Source: Thiomonas intermedia (GTDB taxonomy: Bacteria; Pseudomonadota; Gammaproteobacteria; Burkholderiales; Burkholderiaceae_C). Taken from it: 64,000 nucleotides of DNA. Shown here piece after piece: positions 23,946-33,600 of the stretch. The notes beneath the pieces are model-generated. The model had not been told where the DNA came from and ran no database searches. It was given only the letters and a program-made list of their open reading frames with translations. How positions within the stretch are numbered: position 1 is the stretch's first letter; every line of letters starts with the position of its first letter. The stretch is taken from positions 372,001 through 436,000 of the forward strand of contig NZ_CP020046.1 of NCBI RefSeq assembly GCF_002028405.1. Reading direction: 5' to 3'. The translations under genes and the position numbers were made by a program.

Positions 23946-26009
23946 TCAGCGCTCCATGGCGGCCCTGCGCCCTGTCTGGCGAGCGCGCGACCTGGCCGGC
24001 GGCTTGGTGCCCTCTTTGCCTGCAGGCGCCTTGTCCTGCCCGGAATCCGCACTGTCGCGCTGTGCCAGCTCGCGAGGTTGCTGCGCCCCGCGCTCAGGCG
24101 GCGCCTGAAGCACGTCCTGGACAGCGGACACGCCCAGATGCTCGAAGGCCACGCCGAGCTTTTGCCTGACCGAATCCTCGAGACTGGACACGATCGCCTC
24201 GGGTTTCGTGAAGGTGATTGGCTCGACGTGGAAGTGGCTTTGAGTGCCGTGCTCCAGACGAATGGCGCCAGGACGATCCAGATGGGCAAAAACGGGCGTT
24301 TCGAAGTGGTTCTTGCCCTGCATCACGACACCGCCGCGAGCCGGATCCTTCTCGACGCGATAGACCTTCTCCAGCAGGCCGCTCCTCTTCTCCGCCCAGC
24401 CATGCTGGTCCTTCATGAGGTCGACCACGGCCTGACGCATGGCGTCTCGCTGCTCTCGCACGTTGGCCACTTCCGCGCGGTCATCGAGAGCGGGAACAAC
24501 GAGGTTTCCACGAGCTGCCACGCCAGCGGCATCCGCCTCGGGTATGCCGACGATACGGGCATAGCCATGCCCGGATGGGTCGACCAGCAGGGTCTGCCGC
24601 TGCGCTGCATTGACCTCGACCACGTGACGACAGCGCGATCCGTCGGGCAGGGTCTCGATGCCCCCCTTGCCCTGGAGCCAGGCATGATCGGCGTACATGT
24701 CTTCAGCAAAGGCGTCGTACTCGGTGGTGGAGATCTCGCGCGACTCCATGACCTTTGCCTGCTGTGGCTTCTCCTCCGAGAGTCGCTCGGCCAGCTGCTG
24801 GCCGTCGCCGGGCTGGCGCACGAAGATGGCGGATACCAGGCGAACCTCGGCTCCGGACGGCGCGCTGTCCGACCGGTCGGCCTCTTCGGCGAGCACCTTG
24901 TCGGCTTGCGTGCGTTCCTGGCTCAACTGCAGGGCCTGCTCTTTTCCGAGAACAAAGTCCACCGCCTTGCTGGCCTCGGACGCAGCGCGGAAGATCTCGT
25001 TCTTGTCCTTCTTCAGCGCCTCGGCCCAGGACTGGATGTAGGCGGTGTGCCGCTGCGAGTCATGCGGAATTCCGGTTTCCGCGGCCATGAACATGCTGAA
25101 CATCTCGGCGCGCAGTTCCTCGCGTGCGTAGCCCTCCGAGCCGAAGCGGTGAGCCCCGGTGATGCCCTCGCGGTTCAGCCGTTTCTCGGCGCCGGTGGCA
25201 TGGCCGATTTCGTGCAGCAGCGTGCCGTAGTAGCCGCGTTCATCGCCGAATTGCCCACGCGGCGGCAAGCACACTTCGTCGTTCTTGTGCGAGTAGAAAG
25301 CGAACTTGGGATGCTCGGCGAACCGAAGGCCGTCGCGCTCCATGGCGGCCTTGATCTTCTCCCCCCGCTGCACGACGTCGAAACGTGGCTCGTGCCTGGG
25401 CAGCGGCTCAACCTCCAGACCTGTGCACTGCTCGACATTGAATACCGTGAAGGTGCGCCCGACCACGGAATCGAGTCTGTGCGCCTGCTTCCAGTCCAGG
25501 GCCTGGTTCTGGCCGTTCTTGTACTGCCCGACCTGCAGATCCGTGGTCTTGACGCTGCGGGTGGACACCTTGTCGGTCATCAGGCCGATCTGCACGACGC
25601 CATCGCGCTCGCCGAACACCTTCACCCGCATGCCGTTGAGCTTGACGCTGACATCGCGGCGCTCCCAGAATGGCTGCTCCTTCCAGAGTTCCGCGGGGAT
25701 GCCGCGCTCACCCTTCTTGACGCGGCCGCCAAGCGCATTGATCTGCTGCATGGTGCCGAAGCGCGGGTCAGCGAAGCCTCGGTCGAGTTGTTCCAGCATG
25801 AGCATCAGGCGATTGCCGCCGCGGTATTCGCGACCCGTGGCCATGTTGCGGGGAAGCCCGTGATCGAGCGACTGCCAGGGCTGGTCCCAGGGGATTTTCC
25901 CCGCGTCCAGGGACTGAATCAGGTGATCGGTGATTTCCTGGCGCAGGTCGCGCTGCGCCTTGGATTCCGGCGCTGCGGCGGGTTGCGCCGTGGTGCGCTC
26001 GTCAGCCAT
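23946..26009 (-). CDS. ArdC-type single-strand DNA-binding protein with zincin metallopeptidase domain
   Basis: A 687-residue protein. The N-terminal 120 residues match the ArdC-like domain (IPWDQPWQSL, NMATGREYRGGN, GTMQQINALGG), and the metallopeptidase motif HEIGHATG lies at about residues 264-271, followed by EELRAEMFSMFMA with a likely third ligand. Such proteins are made by conjugative plasmids, enter or act in the recipient, and protect incoming single strands from restriction. The region after residue 400 is unrecognised and charged. The ATG at 26009 overlaps the stop of a 48-residue ORF. Confidence 0.82.
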   Translation of the reverse strand: MADERTTAQPAAAPESKAQRDLRQEITDHLIQSLDAGKIPWDQPWQSLDHGLPRNMATGREYRGGNRLMLMLEQLDRGFADPRFGTMQQINALGGRVKKGERGIPAELWKEQPFWERRDVSVKLNGMRVKVFGERDGVVQIGLMTDKVSTRSVKTTDLQVGQYKNGQNQALDWKQAHRLDSVVGRTFTVFNVEQCTGLEVEPLPRHEPRFDVVQRGEKIKAAMERDGLRFAEHPKFAFYSHKNDEVCLPPRGQFGDERGYYGTLLHEIGHATGAEKRLNREGITGAHRFGSEGYAREELRAEMFSMFMAAETGIPHDSQRHTAYIQSWAEALKKDKNEIFRAASEASKAVDFVLGKEQALQLSQERTQADKVLAEEADRSDSAPSGAEVRLVSAIFVRQPGDGQQLAERLSEEKPQQAKVMESREISTTEYDAFAEDMYADHAWLQGKGGIETLPDGSRCRHVVEVNAAQRQTLLVDPSGHGYARIVGIPEADAAGVAARGNLVVPALDDRAEVANVREQRDAMRQAVVDLMKDQHGWAEKRSGLLEKVYRVEKDPARGGVVMQGKNHFETPVFAHLDRPGAIRLEHGTQSHFHVEPITFTKPEAIVSSLEDSVRQKLGVAFEHLGVSAVQDVLQAPPERGAQQPRELAQRDSADSGQDKAPAGKEGTKPPARSRARQTGRRAAMER

Positions 26010-26148
26010 GGTTGGCCTCCGTCGCGCCTTCGTCGAAATCTGCACCGAACTGGCTCTCGGCGATCTGCCGGTCGGCGGCATCGACCTCGGCGAACTGCTC
26101 GTTCGGCTCGCTTTCGGGGCGTTGTAGAACGTCGGGATGGAATTGCAT
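26002..26148 (-). CDS. 48-residue acidic protein upstream of the ArdC-type gene
   Basis: A short ORF starting MQFHPDVLQRPESEPNEQ and ending GATEANHG; acidic, soluble and without cysteines. Its ATG is preceded by CTGGAG, and its stop codon overlaps the start of the ArdC-type gene (ATGGCTGA), so it is placed to be translated and to couple the next gene. It follows a GC-rich repeat also found before the 22-codon ORF at 29139-29207. Function unknown; acidic DNA-mimic roles are only a thought. Confidence 0.5.
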   Translation of the reverse strand: MQFHPDVLQRPESEPNEQFAEVDAADRQIAESQFGADFDEGATEANHG

Positions 26149-26154
26149 GGTGCG

Positions 26155-26224
26155 CTCCAGGTTGAGGCCCGCCGCGGGGGGCCGATGCCTGGACTCCGCA
26201 AGGCGGGCCCGCGGGTCGGGCCGC
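26155..26224 (-). repeat. GC-rich intercistronic repeat, copy A
   Basis: About 70 bp, roughly three quarters identical by eye to 29214-29283. Read on the minus strand it starts just after the stop of the Toprim gene and ends with the CTGGAG ribosome binding site of the 48-residue ORF. GGCCCGCC and GGCGGGCC can pair to form a stable hairpin. Possibly a processing or translation-control element. Confidence 0.55.
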
Positions 26225-26229
26225 TCAAC

Positions 26230-29133
26230 TCACCCCAACCCCACGCCCTGCTCGCGCCCCCTGGAGCGCGGCCGTGCCGGAGCTTGCCGCGGCGGCTCGA
26301 CCGGACGATCCTCGAGCGGAACCTGCACGCGCTCGATCGTCTTCTCGCGAGCAATCTCCACGGCGTCCTCCTGAGCGACATCTTGCTGCTGCCGTCCTTC
26401 CATCTCCTCGTCGATGTTGCGGGTGCGCAGTTGCTGCTGCAGTTGCTCGCGCTCGCCCTCGATCTTTTCCCGCATGTGCTGACGCACCTGCACGCCCAGT
26501 GGCGTCAGCCGGTCGCTTTCGTCGATCAGCGACTTCTCACCGAACATGAGTGCCGTGCGTTCGCCCGGCGTCAGAATGCCGAGACCATCGGCACGGTCCA
26601 ATGCGCTCTGCGCCTGGAGGTCCATCCTGGCCAGGATGGCCTCGCTGGCCATGCGCTTCTGGTCCACGGGGTAGTGCCGGCCTTCGCCGCCCGGCGACTG
26701 CGCATCCCTGGAGGGTTCGATACCGCCCACAAGATGCGCTGAAGCCGCGAGACGCGCATCCTCGCCGAACTCGACGCTTTGCAGTGCCTGCAGTCGACCG
26801 AGTTGCCAAGTCTGCAGAACATCGGTGTTTTGCACCTTCAGCCCGAGTCGCCCGGCGAATTCGGCCGCGCGCTCTTGGAACTCGCGGCTGCCGGTGAGCT
26901 GCAGGCCCTTCTCCATGTCGTACTTCTGCTCGGCCAGGCGCAGCGCCGCCTCGATCTCGCGGTCCTCCATTGTGCAGACATCGACCCGTCCCCCGCGATC
27001 GGTCATCACGCGCTCGCCGTCACGGGCGTAGTGAATGGCCTTCTCGGGTTCATCCACGAGCTCGTGGGTCAGTCCTTCGAAAATCGCCGGCTCCAGCCGG
27101 GCGACCCGGCGCCCTTGAATCACGTCTGGAACGCCGACGCGAAGTTTCTCATCCTCGAGCATGCGCGCAGCGACAACATCGGCCCCGGCCCGCTGCTCGA
27201 GAAAATTGCGCAACGTCGGCACGGGCGGCAATTCGCCTTGCAGCGCCTTGCGTTCGGCGTTCTGGCGCCGATGCAGTTGCTCGAGCTGCCTGGCGATCTC
27301 GAACGCGACGAGCTGCTCGCGGCGCTCGGGGTCGATCTCGCCCAGCTCTTTCGCCTTGTCTGCCCGCACCTGGTCGAATCCGCCGACGATCTTCTCGCGC
27401 TCGGCCTGCTGGGTGCGTGCCAGATCATGCAGCGCCTTGGCCCGCAGTTCTCGTGCCGGCGTTGCCGATTCGCGCCACGCGTTCAGCAGCCCGTCCTCGC
27501 TGGAGCGAGCCGCTTCCGGCTTCGACTCCCGCGTCACCCTCTGCGCTGATGCCTGCGCCAGGAGCGCGGGCGGGTGATCGCGCTCGGCAGCTTCGGCCGC
27601 CTGATTCAACTCGGCGAAGGAGTCGCCAGGCGCATTGGCATGCCCATTTGACTCGGCGGTACCTATTGACGCCAGCGCGACGGCATCCTGATACTTCTCG
27701 AGCAGATCTGGATAATCCACCAGCACCGCAGGCGGCGGCAGCGTGCTCTGGACGCCATCGATCCGATGTTCAGGCGAGTTCAGGAACAGGGCGTTGTTGA
27801 CCGAGGCCCGGTGGACGTCGTCCACTGCGGCTTGAGGCTCCGCTGCGTCCGAGAACGCGTGTTCGGCACCGAGGCGGACCTCCCATCGGCGCCCGTGGTT
27901 CTGCAGGCCGATCACTTCCGCGCGCTCGCGGAATTCCCGCAGGGTCAGCTCGTGCACGCGGGCTTGCGCTTGCGCGCCTGCTGCGTGATCCGCTTCGGCA
28001 TCACCGTGAGCCTGGGTTTGTTCCATGACTGCCTCCTGTTGAGATCTGGGCACGCCCCGGTGGAGCGCGGAATCGGCCGACTGTTCCTGCCCGAAGGACG
28101 TCTCTGTCCGCGGGCTGGCCCGGCTCGGCCGGTACTGCTCGGGAATGCGCTTCTCGAACTCGGGCGCGTGCATGGCGTGTTGCATGGCGTTGCGGACGGC
28201 TTGCGCGCCGCCATCGCGATACTGATCGCGCGCGTCGTAGCCTGGCGGGCTGATACCGCCAGGCTTTTCCGGCAGGACAATCAACGTGCGACCGGCGCCA
28301 AGAATGCGAGCGGCTCGCAGGGCGCAGCTTTGTCCCTTGTAGGCGGCGCGCTCGCCGTCGTTGTCGGCGCAGATCAAGACCTGGCCATTCAACTGCTCAT
28401 GAACGCTGCGCGCGACGTCGGGCAGATTCTGCGCGGACAAGGCGGCCAGGACCGGAAGCCCTGTAGCCTGGTGGATCGCCAGGGCAGTGCCAATGCCTTC
28501 GCAGATCGCCACCTTTGATGCGATCCTTGCCGCCTCATAGGCCCGCAGGGGCGCCTCGACATCGGCGCCATTGATGGGGATGGCTGCGAACGCGCCACGG
28601 GTTGGCGTGCCGCTGACGAAGCGCTTGTCGGGCGAGGCTCCGGCCTCGGCCCAGGCAATGCGCTGCATGCCCACCCAGGATGGCTCACCGGATTCGTCGA
28701 TGGCCAGCATGGGAACGAGCAGCTGCGCCCTGCCCTGTCGCAGTCCTGCGGCTTCAAGTACGGGTTGGCGCAAATAGGGGAAAGACTGCGGCTCGCGTGC
28801 CTGCTCCCAACGCGCCAACGAGTCCTGCACAGCCTCGCGCTGGCGCACCGCCTGCGCCGCACGCCAGGCCTGGCGATCAGCTTCGACCCTGGCCTGCTCC
28901 TCCAGGGTCAGCTCCCGCGCCAGTTCAGGCCGGAAGTAGACCGGCCTGCCCTCGGTCTTGAAGTTCGTCACCCAGCCGGTGCCATCCTCGCGCAACAGAT
29001 AGGCTGCGTCACCTCTTCCTGACGGCTGCTCACCCACGTCTGCGCGATGGATGCGCCCGTCGCCCTGCAAGCGTGCCGGATCGATCAGAACACCCTGGGT
29101 CAGAGCGAAATTGAGAAAGCTTGCCGGATTCAT
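26230..29133 (-). CDS. Toprim-domain large plasmid protein (TraC-like primase family)
   Basis: A 967-residue protein. The N-terminal 100 residues include a segment GWVTNFKTEGRPVYFRPELA seen in plasmid primase-like proteins. A Toprim-type domain follows at about residues 150-300, with CEGIGTALAIHQATG near 206 and LICADND near 251. The C-terminal 600 residues are helical and highly charged with several ERxxL-type stretches, like the polyvalent proteins of conjugative elements. It may prime the transferred strand or travel with it. A zinc-ribbon or DnaG-type helicase part is not seen, so primase activity is uncertain. Confidence 0.72.
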   Translation of the reverse strand: MNPASFLNFALTQGVLIDPARLQGDGRIHRADVGEQPSGRGDAAYLLREDGTGWVTNFKTEGRPVYFRPELARELTLEEQARVEADRQAWRAAQAVRQREAVQDSLARWEQAREPQSFPYLRQPVLEAAGLRQGRAQLLVPMLAIDESGEPSWVGMQRIAWAEAGASPDKRFVSGTPTRGAFAAIPINGADVEAPLRAYEAARIASKVAICEGIGTALAIHQATGLPVLAALSAQNLPDVARSVHEQLNGQVLICADNDGERAAYKGQSCALRAARILGAGRTLIVLPEKPGGISPPGYDARDQYRDGGAQAVRNAMQHAMHAPEFEKRIPEQYRPSRASPRTETSFGQEQSADSALHRGVPRSQQEAVMEQTQAHGDAEADHAAGAQAQARVHELTLREFRERAEVIGLQNHGRRWEVRLGAEHAFSDAAEPQAAVDDVHRASVNNALFLNSPEHRIDGVQSTLPPPAVLVDYPDLLEKYQDAVALASIGTAESNGHANAPGDSFAELNQAAEAAERDHPPALLAQASAQRVTRESKPEAARSSEDGLLNAWRESATPARELRAKALHDLARTQQAEREKIVGGFDQVRADKAKELGEIDPERREQLVAFEIARQLEQLHRRQNAERKALQGELPPVPTLRNFLEQRAGADVVAARMLEDEKLRVGVPDVIQGRRVARLEPAIFEGLTHELVDEPEKAIHYARDGERVMTDRGGRVDVCTMEDREIEAALRLAEQKYDMEKGLQLTGSREFQERAAEFAGRLGLKVQNTDVLQTWQLGRLQALQSVEFGEDARLAASAHLVGGIEPSRDAQSPGGEGRHYPVDQKRMASEAILARMDLQAQSALDRADGLGILTPGERTALMFGEKSLIDESDRLTPLGVQVRQHMREKIEGEREQLQQQLRTRNIDEEMEGRQQQDVAQEDAVEIAREKTIERVQVPLEDRPVEPPRQAPARPRSRGREQGVGLG

Positions 29134-29138
29134 GTCCG

Positions 29139-29207
29139 TCAGGCCGCGCTGCCCTGATGCCCGTGACCGCCGTCAAAGATTGGCGCGATCCCCAGTTGCT
29201 TGCGCAT
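29139..29207 (-). CDS. 22-residue leader-type ORF before the Toprim gene
   Basis: ATG at 29207 preceded by a strong GGAGG at 7-11 bp; encodes MRKQLGIAPIFDGGHGHQGSAA. Its stop codon lies 6 bp before the Toprim gene's ATG, so ribosomes would be delivered there. It follows the second copy of the GC-rich repeat. Likely a coupling leader rather than a functional protein, unless it is the 5' end of a shortened gene. Confidence 0.45.
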   Translation of the reverse strand: MRKQLGIAPIFDGGHGHQGSAA

Positions 29208-29213
29208 GGTTTC

Positions 29214-29283
29214 CTCCAGGTCGAGGCCCCCTGATAGCGGGCCGACTCCTCGACTCTGCGAGGCGGGCCCGAAGTCAGGCCGC
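29214..29283 (-). repeat. GC-rich intercistronic repeat, copy B
   Basis: Counterpart of 26155-26224. It begins over the stop codon of trbB (29275-29277) and ends in the GGAGG site of the 22-codon ORF. Conserved blocks are CTCCAGGT, GAGGCCC and AGGCGGGCCCG on the plus strand; the middle has diverged. Confidence 0.55.
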
Positions 29284-30405
29284 GCGCTCGATGTGGAAGC
29301 CTGCGCCAGCCGACCACCCCCGTACCGCGACGACCTCCTCGACCCGGCGCCCCGCCGGTGTGCGCGTGATCGACACCACGAGATTCACCGCCTCGGCTAT
29401 GAGTTCCGGACTGGGCGGAACGCCGGCTTCCTGGATGAGCTGGCCGACGCGGATGAGGGCCGCACTGGCGTCGTTCGCGTGAACCGTGCCGACACCGCCC
29501 GGGTGCCCGGTGTTCCAGGCCTTGAGCAGCGCGAGTGCGCTGCCGTCGCGCACCTCGCCCACCACGATGCGGTCGGGCCGCAGGCGCATCGTGGCGCGCA
29601 GCAGGCGCGTCATGTCAGTGTTGTCGCTGGTGCGCAGGAACACGACGTTCTCGGCGTTGACCTGCAATTCACGGGTATCCTCGATCACGACCACACGGTG
29701 ACCGGCGTCCAGCTTCGCGACTGCATCGAGAATGGCGTTGGCAAGCGTCGTCTTGCCCGTACCGGTGCCACCGCACACGAGGATATTGTGCCGCGCAGAG
29801 ACGGCTGCTTCGATCGCTGTGCGCTGGGTGGCAGTCATGATCGCCTTGGACACATAGTCCTCGAGGGTAAAGACCAGGGTCGCCCTCTTGCGCAGCGCGA
29901 AGCTGGCGCGCTCAACGAGCGGCGGGACCAGCGCCTCGAACCGGCTTCCGTCCAGCGGCAGTTCGCACTCGAGAATCGGCCGCTCAGGGGTCACCACGGT
30001 GTCGAGCATGGCCGCAACCGTGTTGACGATGGTGAGCGCCCGTACGGCGTCGACGCGGCCCGCGCACGCCATGCCCGTTCCAAGTCGCTCAACCCAGAGT
30101 GTGCCGTCCGGATTGAGCATGATCTCGACGACCTGCGGGTCTCCCAGCAAGGTCAGGATTTCTGCGCCGATGGCCCGCCGCAGTGCTTCGGATTGGCGAG
30201 CTCGGGTTTGATCGCCCGCGTTGGTCACATCACATGCTCGGCATAGGCGATGCAGGGCGTCTTGGTCGCTGTGATGTCGATCCGCCAATTCATGTTTTTC
30301 CCAGTCCGCCGCCGGTAGTGCGAGCCATGCTTCGACTCGGCGGGGTGGGCCCTCATCTGTGGTGAAGATGGCCGGCCACAAATTGCGGAGGTCGCCGAGA
30401 TTCAC
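29275..30405 (-). CDS. trbB: Conjugation ATPase TrbB (VirB11-type)
   Basis: A 376-residue hexameric traffic ATPase. Walker A is GGTGTGKTT near residue 215; the Asp box VVIEDTREL, Walker B LRPDRIVVGEVRDG and the His box GHPGGVGTVHAN follow in order. Family members are about 320 residues and begin near the segment RRAIGAEILTLLGD, so the first 60 residues may be extra; a GTG at 30228 is an alternative start. In RP4, trbB heads the trb operon; here it is 14 kb away from trbC, separated by tra genes and cargo. Confidence 0.92.
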   Translation of the reverse strand: MNLGDLRNLWPAIFTTDEGPPRRVEAWLALPAADWEKHELADRHHSDQDALHRLCRACDVTNAGDQTRARQSEALRRAIGAEILTLLGDPQVVEIMLNPDGTLWVERLGTGMACAGRVDAVRALTIVNTVAAMLDTVVTPERPILECELPLDGSRFEALVPPLVERASFALRKRATLVFTLEDYVSKAIMTATQRTAIEAAVSARHNILVCGGTGTGKTTLANAILDAVAKLDAGHRVVVIEDTRELQVNAENVVFLRTSDNTDMTRLLRATMRLRPDRIVVGEVRDGSALALLKAWNTGHPGGVGTVHANDASAALIRVGQLIQEAGVPPSPELIAEAVNLVVSITRTPAGRRVEEVVAVRGWSAGAGFHIERAA

Positions 30406-30455
30406 GGGCGCGCATGTGCGTTACATTTCCAATACTCAACCGCGTGGACGCTTCC

Positions 30456-30632
30456 ATGGAACGCAAGACGGAAACCCTTAATCTCCGGGTCTCACCCGAG
30501 TTGAAGGAGCTGATTCGCTTGGCGGCGGAGCGAGAACACCGAACGCTGGCCAACTTCATAGAAGTGCTGGTCCGCGAGCACTGTGATGAACAAGGCATCA
30601 AGGCCCAGACAAAGAAGTCACAGAGCCGCTGA
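30456..30632 (+). CDS. Small ribbon-helix-helix-like DNA-binding protein
   Basis: A 58-residue basic protein, MERKTETLNLRVSPELKELIR then AAEREHRTLANFIEVL, which has the strand-helix-helix pattern of Arc/CopG-type repressors. It ends 22 bp before the first helicase gene and is divergent from trbB. A regulator of the defence operon is the simplest reading. The frame is open to an ATG at 30414, but the ATG at 30456 gives the usual short N-terminus. Confidence 0.65.
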   Translation: MERKTETLNLRVSPELKELIRLAAEREHRTLANFIEVLVREHCDEQGIKAQTKKSQSR

Positions 30633-30654
30633 GTGACCAAACAGGGGAGAAACA

Positions 30655-33600
30655 GTGGACGTCTTCGAATTCCGAGAACACATCGTCGGCGAGTACGAGC
30701 AGTTCACGCGCAGCTTCACGCGCATTCGGTCCGACGACATTCGAGCCTTCGTCGACCAGGAGTACGACAGCCAGCGCTATTGGCCTGAGCCGCTCATCCA
30801 AATCAACCCGAATTACCGCTCAGGTGGCACTGTTGACGAGCTTGTCCAGGCAGGTCAGCTAAGCCCCGAGTGCTCGGACATCTTCCGGCTCGGCAAATCG
30901 GTCAGCTCAGTCGGCACAACGCTGCCGCTGCACAAGCACCAGGCCGAGGCCATCAGCCTTGCGCTGGCTGGCGAGAGCTACGTCCTAACCACCGGGACGG
31001 GCTCCGGAAAGTCCCTCAGTTATTTCATCCCCATCGTCGACGCCTGTCTAAAGGCGAAAAAGGCGGACCCCACGCCCCGCACACGCGCCATCGTCATCTA
31101 CCCGATGAATGCGCTGGCGAACTCCCAACTCGAGGAGCTGAAGAAATTCCTGGGCGCCGCGCCGGCTGTGAGCTTCGGCCGCTACACCGGGCAGGAGTCG
31201 GACGACGAGCGTCAGGCCATGGCTGCGACGCCGCCGGACATCCTTCTGACCAACTTCATGATGCTCGAACTGTTGATGACCCGGCAGAACGACATCGACA
31301 AGGCGGTGATGCGCAATGCCAAGGACCTGCGCTTCCTGGTCCTCGACGAGTTGCACACCTACCGCGGGCGCCAAGGTGCGGATGTCGCACTTCTGGTGCG
31401 GCGCGTGCGTGAGGCCTTGTCCGACGAACTCATCTGCATTGGCACCTCGGCCACGATGGCATCCGAAGGCACGCAGATGGAACGCAATGCCGTCGTCGCG
31501 AATGTGGCCCGGCGCCTTTTCGGCACTCCCATCGCTGACCGCAACGTCATCACCGAGACGCTCCGTCGCACCACGCCCGAGAACCAAACCCTCGCCACCG
31601 TGCAGAGCGAGCTTGGCCCAGCGATCCGCGCTGGCGTCCCGCCGGACCTCAATTTCGAGGCCATGGCCGCGCATCCGATGTCGGTGTGGGTCGAGCTCAC
31701 TCTGGGACTGACTTACGAGGACGACAAGCCGCGCCGCGCACGGCCTCGCACCTTGGCGGATGCGTCGCAACTACTGCACGAGGCGTCCGGCGAATCTGTC
31801 GAGAGCTGTCTGGCCTACCTGCAGCACTTCATGCTGCGCGCCTACGCTGTCACCGATGGCGCCGGCAAGAGCCTGTTCGCGTTCAAGCTGCACCAGTTCA
31901 TTGCCGGCGGGGGCAAGGTCTACACGTCTCTTGAGCCGCCGGGCCATCGGGCCATTACGCTGGACGGCCAGCAGTTTGTCTCGGGCGACGACGAGCGCCA
32001 GCGCAGGTACTACCACGTCCACTTCTGCCGCGACTGCGGCCAGGAGTACATCCCTGTCTGGGACACCGACGGCCCTGAGGGGCGTGCCTTCGACGTCCGC
32101 AGCATCGACGAGCGCCAGCACGACGACGACCAGGTGAAGTTCGGCTTCCTGATGCCCGACGGTCGCGGCCTCTGGGAACCGGAGGCCCTGGAACGCTACC
32201 CCGAGACCTGGCTGGAAGAGCGTGCCGATGGCGAGTGGCGCATCAAGTCCGGCCAGCGCAAGTTCGTGCCACAGACCGTCAGGGTTCGCCCTGACGGGGT
32301 TACGACGGCAGACAGCGGCCTGCAGGCCTGGTTCATCCCCGGCGCTTTCCGCTTCTGCTTGGCATGCGGAGTCTCGCACGCCTCCTCGGGCAAGGATGCC
32401 CTGCGCCTCACCTCGCTCTCCGGTGAGGGCCGCAGCTCCGCCACGACGATGCTCACGCTGTCGGCGCTGCGCTACCTCTACGAGCAGGACCAACAACTGT
32501 CTGCCGAAGCCAAGAAGGTGCTGGGCTTCTCCGACAACAGACAAGATGCCGCGCTGCAAGCGGGTCACTTCAACGACTTCCTGCAGGTGCTTCTGACACG
32601 TGCAGCGCTGCTGTTCGCTGTGCAAAAGGGCGGAGGCCAGGCCCTGTCGGAACGCGAGGTCGCCAACGCGGTATTCGAGGCCCTGGGATTCCACCGTGAC
32701 GACCCGGCTGTGCGCGCCGAGTACATGCAGCAGCCCGAAGTCAAGGGCAACACCCGTCGGCAGGTCCAGGAGGCCATGCGCGGCATTCTGGGCTACCGCA
32801 CGTACTTCGACCTGCGGCGCGGCTGGCGTTTCAATAACCCAAATCTTGAGCAGCTGGGCCTGATCCGAATCGGCTATCAGGACATTGCCGACCTCGCTGC
32901 CGACGCGGCCGAGTGGGAAGAGGCGCCGCAGGTCTTGCAGGCGGCCACCCCTGCCGAGCGCGCGGTGGTGCTGCGCGCTCTGTTCGACTTCATGCGCCAG
33001 GGCCTGTGCATTGCCACGCGTTACCTCGACCGCACCGAACTCGAACAGTTGCGCACGCAGAGCTACGCCAACCTGCGCGAGCCCTGGGGCTTCACAGAAG
33101 ACGAGCGCCCCTTGCCAGCCCGTTGGTTCGTCACCTCTCGCCCCAGCGAAGAGACCGACCGCCGTGGACGCCGCATTCAGATCGAAGATTTTCTGGTCAT
33201 CGGCTCCAGTCGCTCGCGCCTGGGCAAGCAATTGCGCCAAGGAAGCACATGGGGTGGCGGCAACCCGTATTACAAACACATCAACGACCAGACCTACCCT
33301 GAGGTCGTCGGGGCGCTGCTGAAGGCAGCGGAGTCCTACGGGATGGTCAAGCGCGAGGAAACGGATGTCGGCCTTACCGGCTGGCAGCTCAACGGTACCG
33401 CCTTGCTCTGGGAAGTCGGCCCGGGCCAGAGTCAACGCCAGGCCGAGGACAACAAGTTTTTCCGAGGTCTGTACCGCAACATCGCTGGGCTGCTAACCAG
33501 CCCTGTGCACCAACTCTTCGATTTCGAGGCACGTGAGCACACCGCTCAGGTCGAGCAAGACGACCGCCTCGAGCGCGAGGCTCGGTTCCGATACACCGAC

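Noticed and set aside
23871-26165. 764-codon plus-strand ORF opposite the ArdC-type gene
   Set aside because: The minus strand encodes HEIGHATG and ArdC motifs; the plus product has no recognisable features.
31771-33435. 554-codon minus-strand ORF opposite the giant helicase gene
   Set aside because: The plus strand carries clear helicase and zinc-ribbon-like motifs; the antisense product is Gln/Leu/Ala-rich with no motif, as expected opposite high-GC coding DNA.
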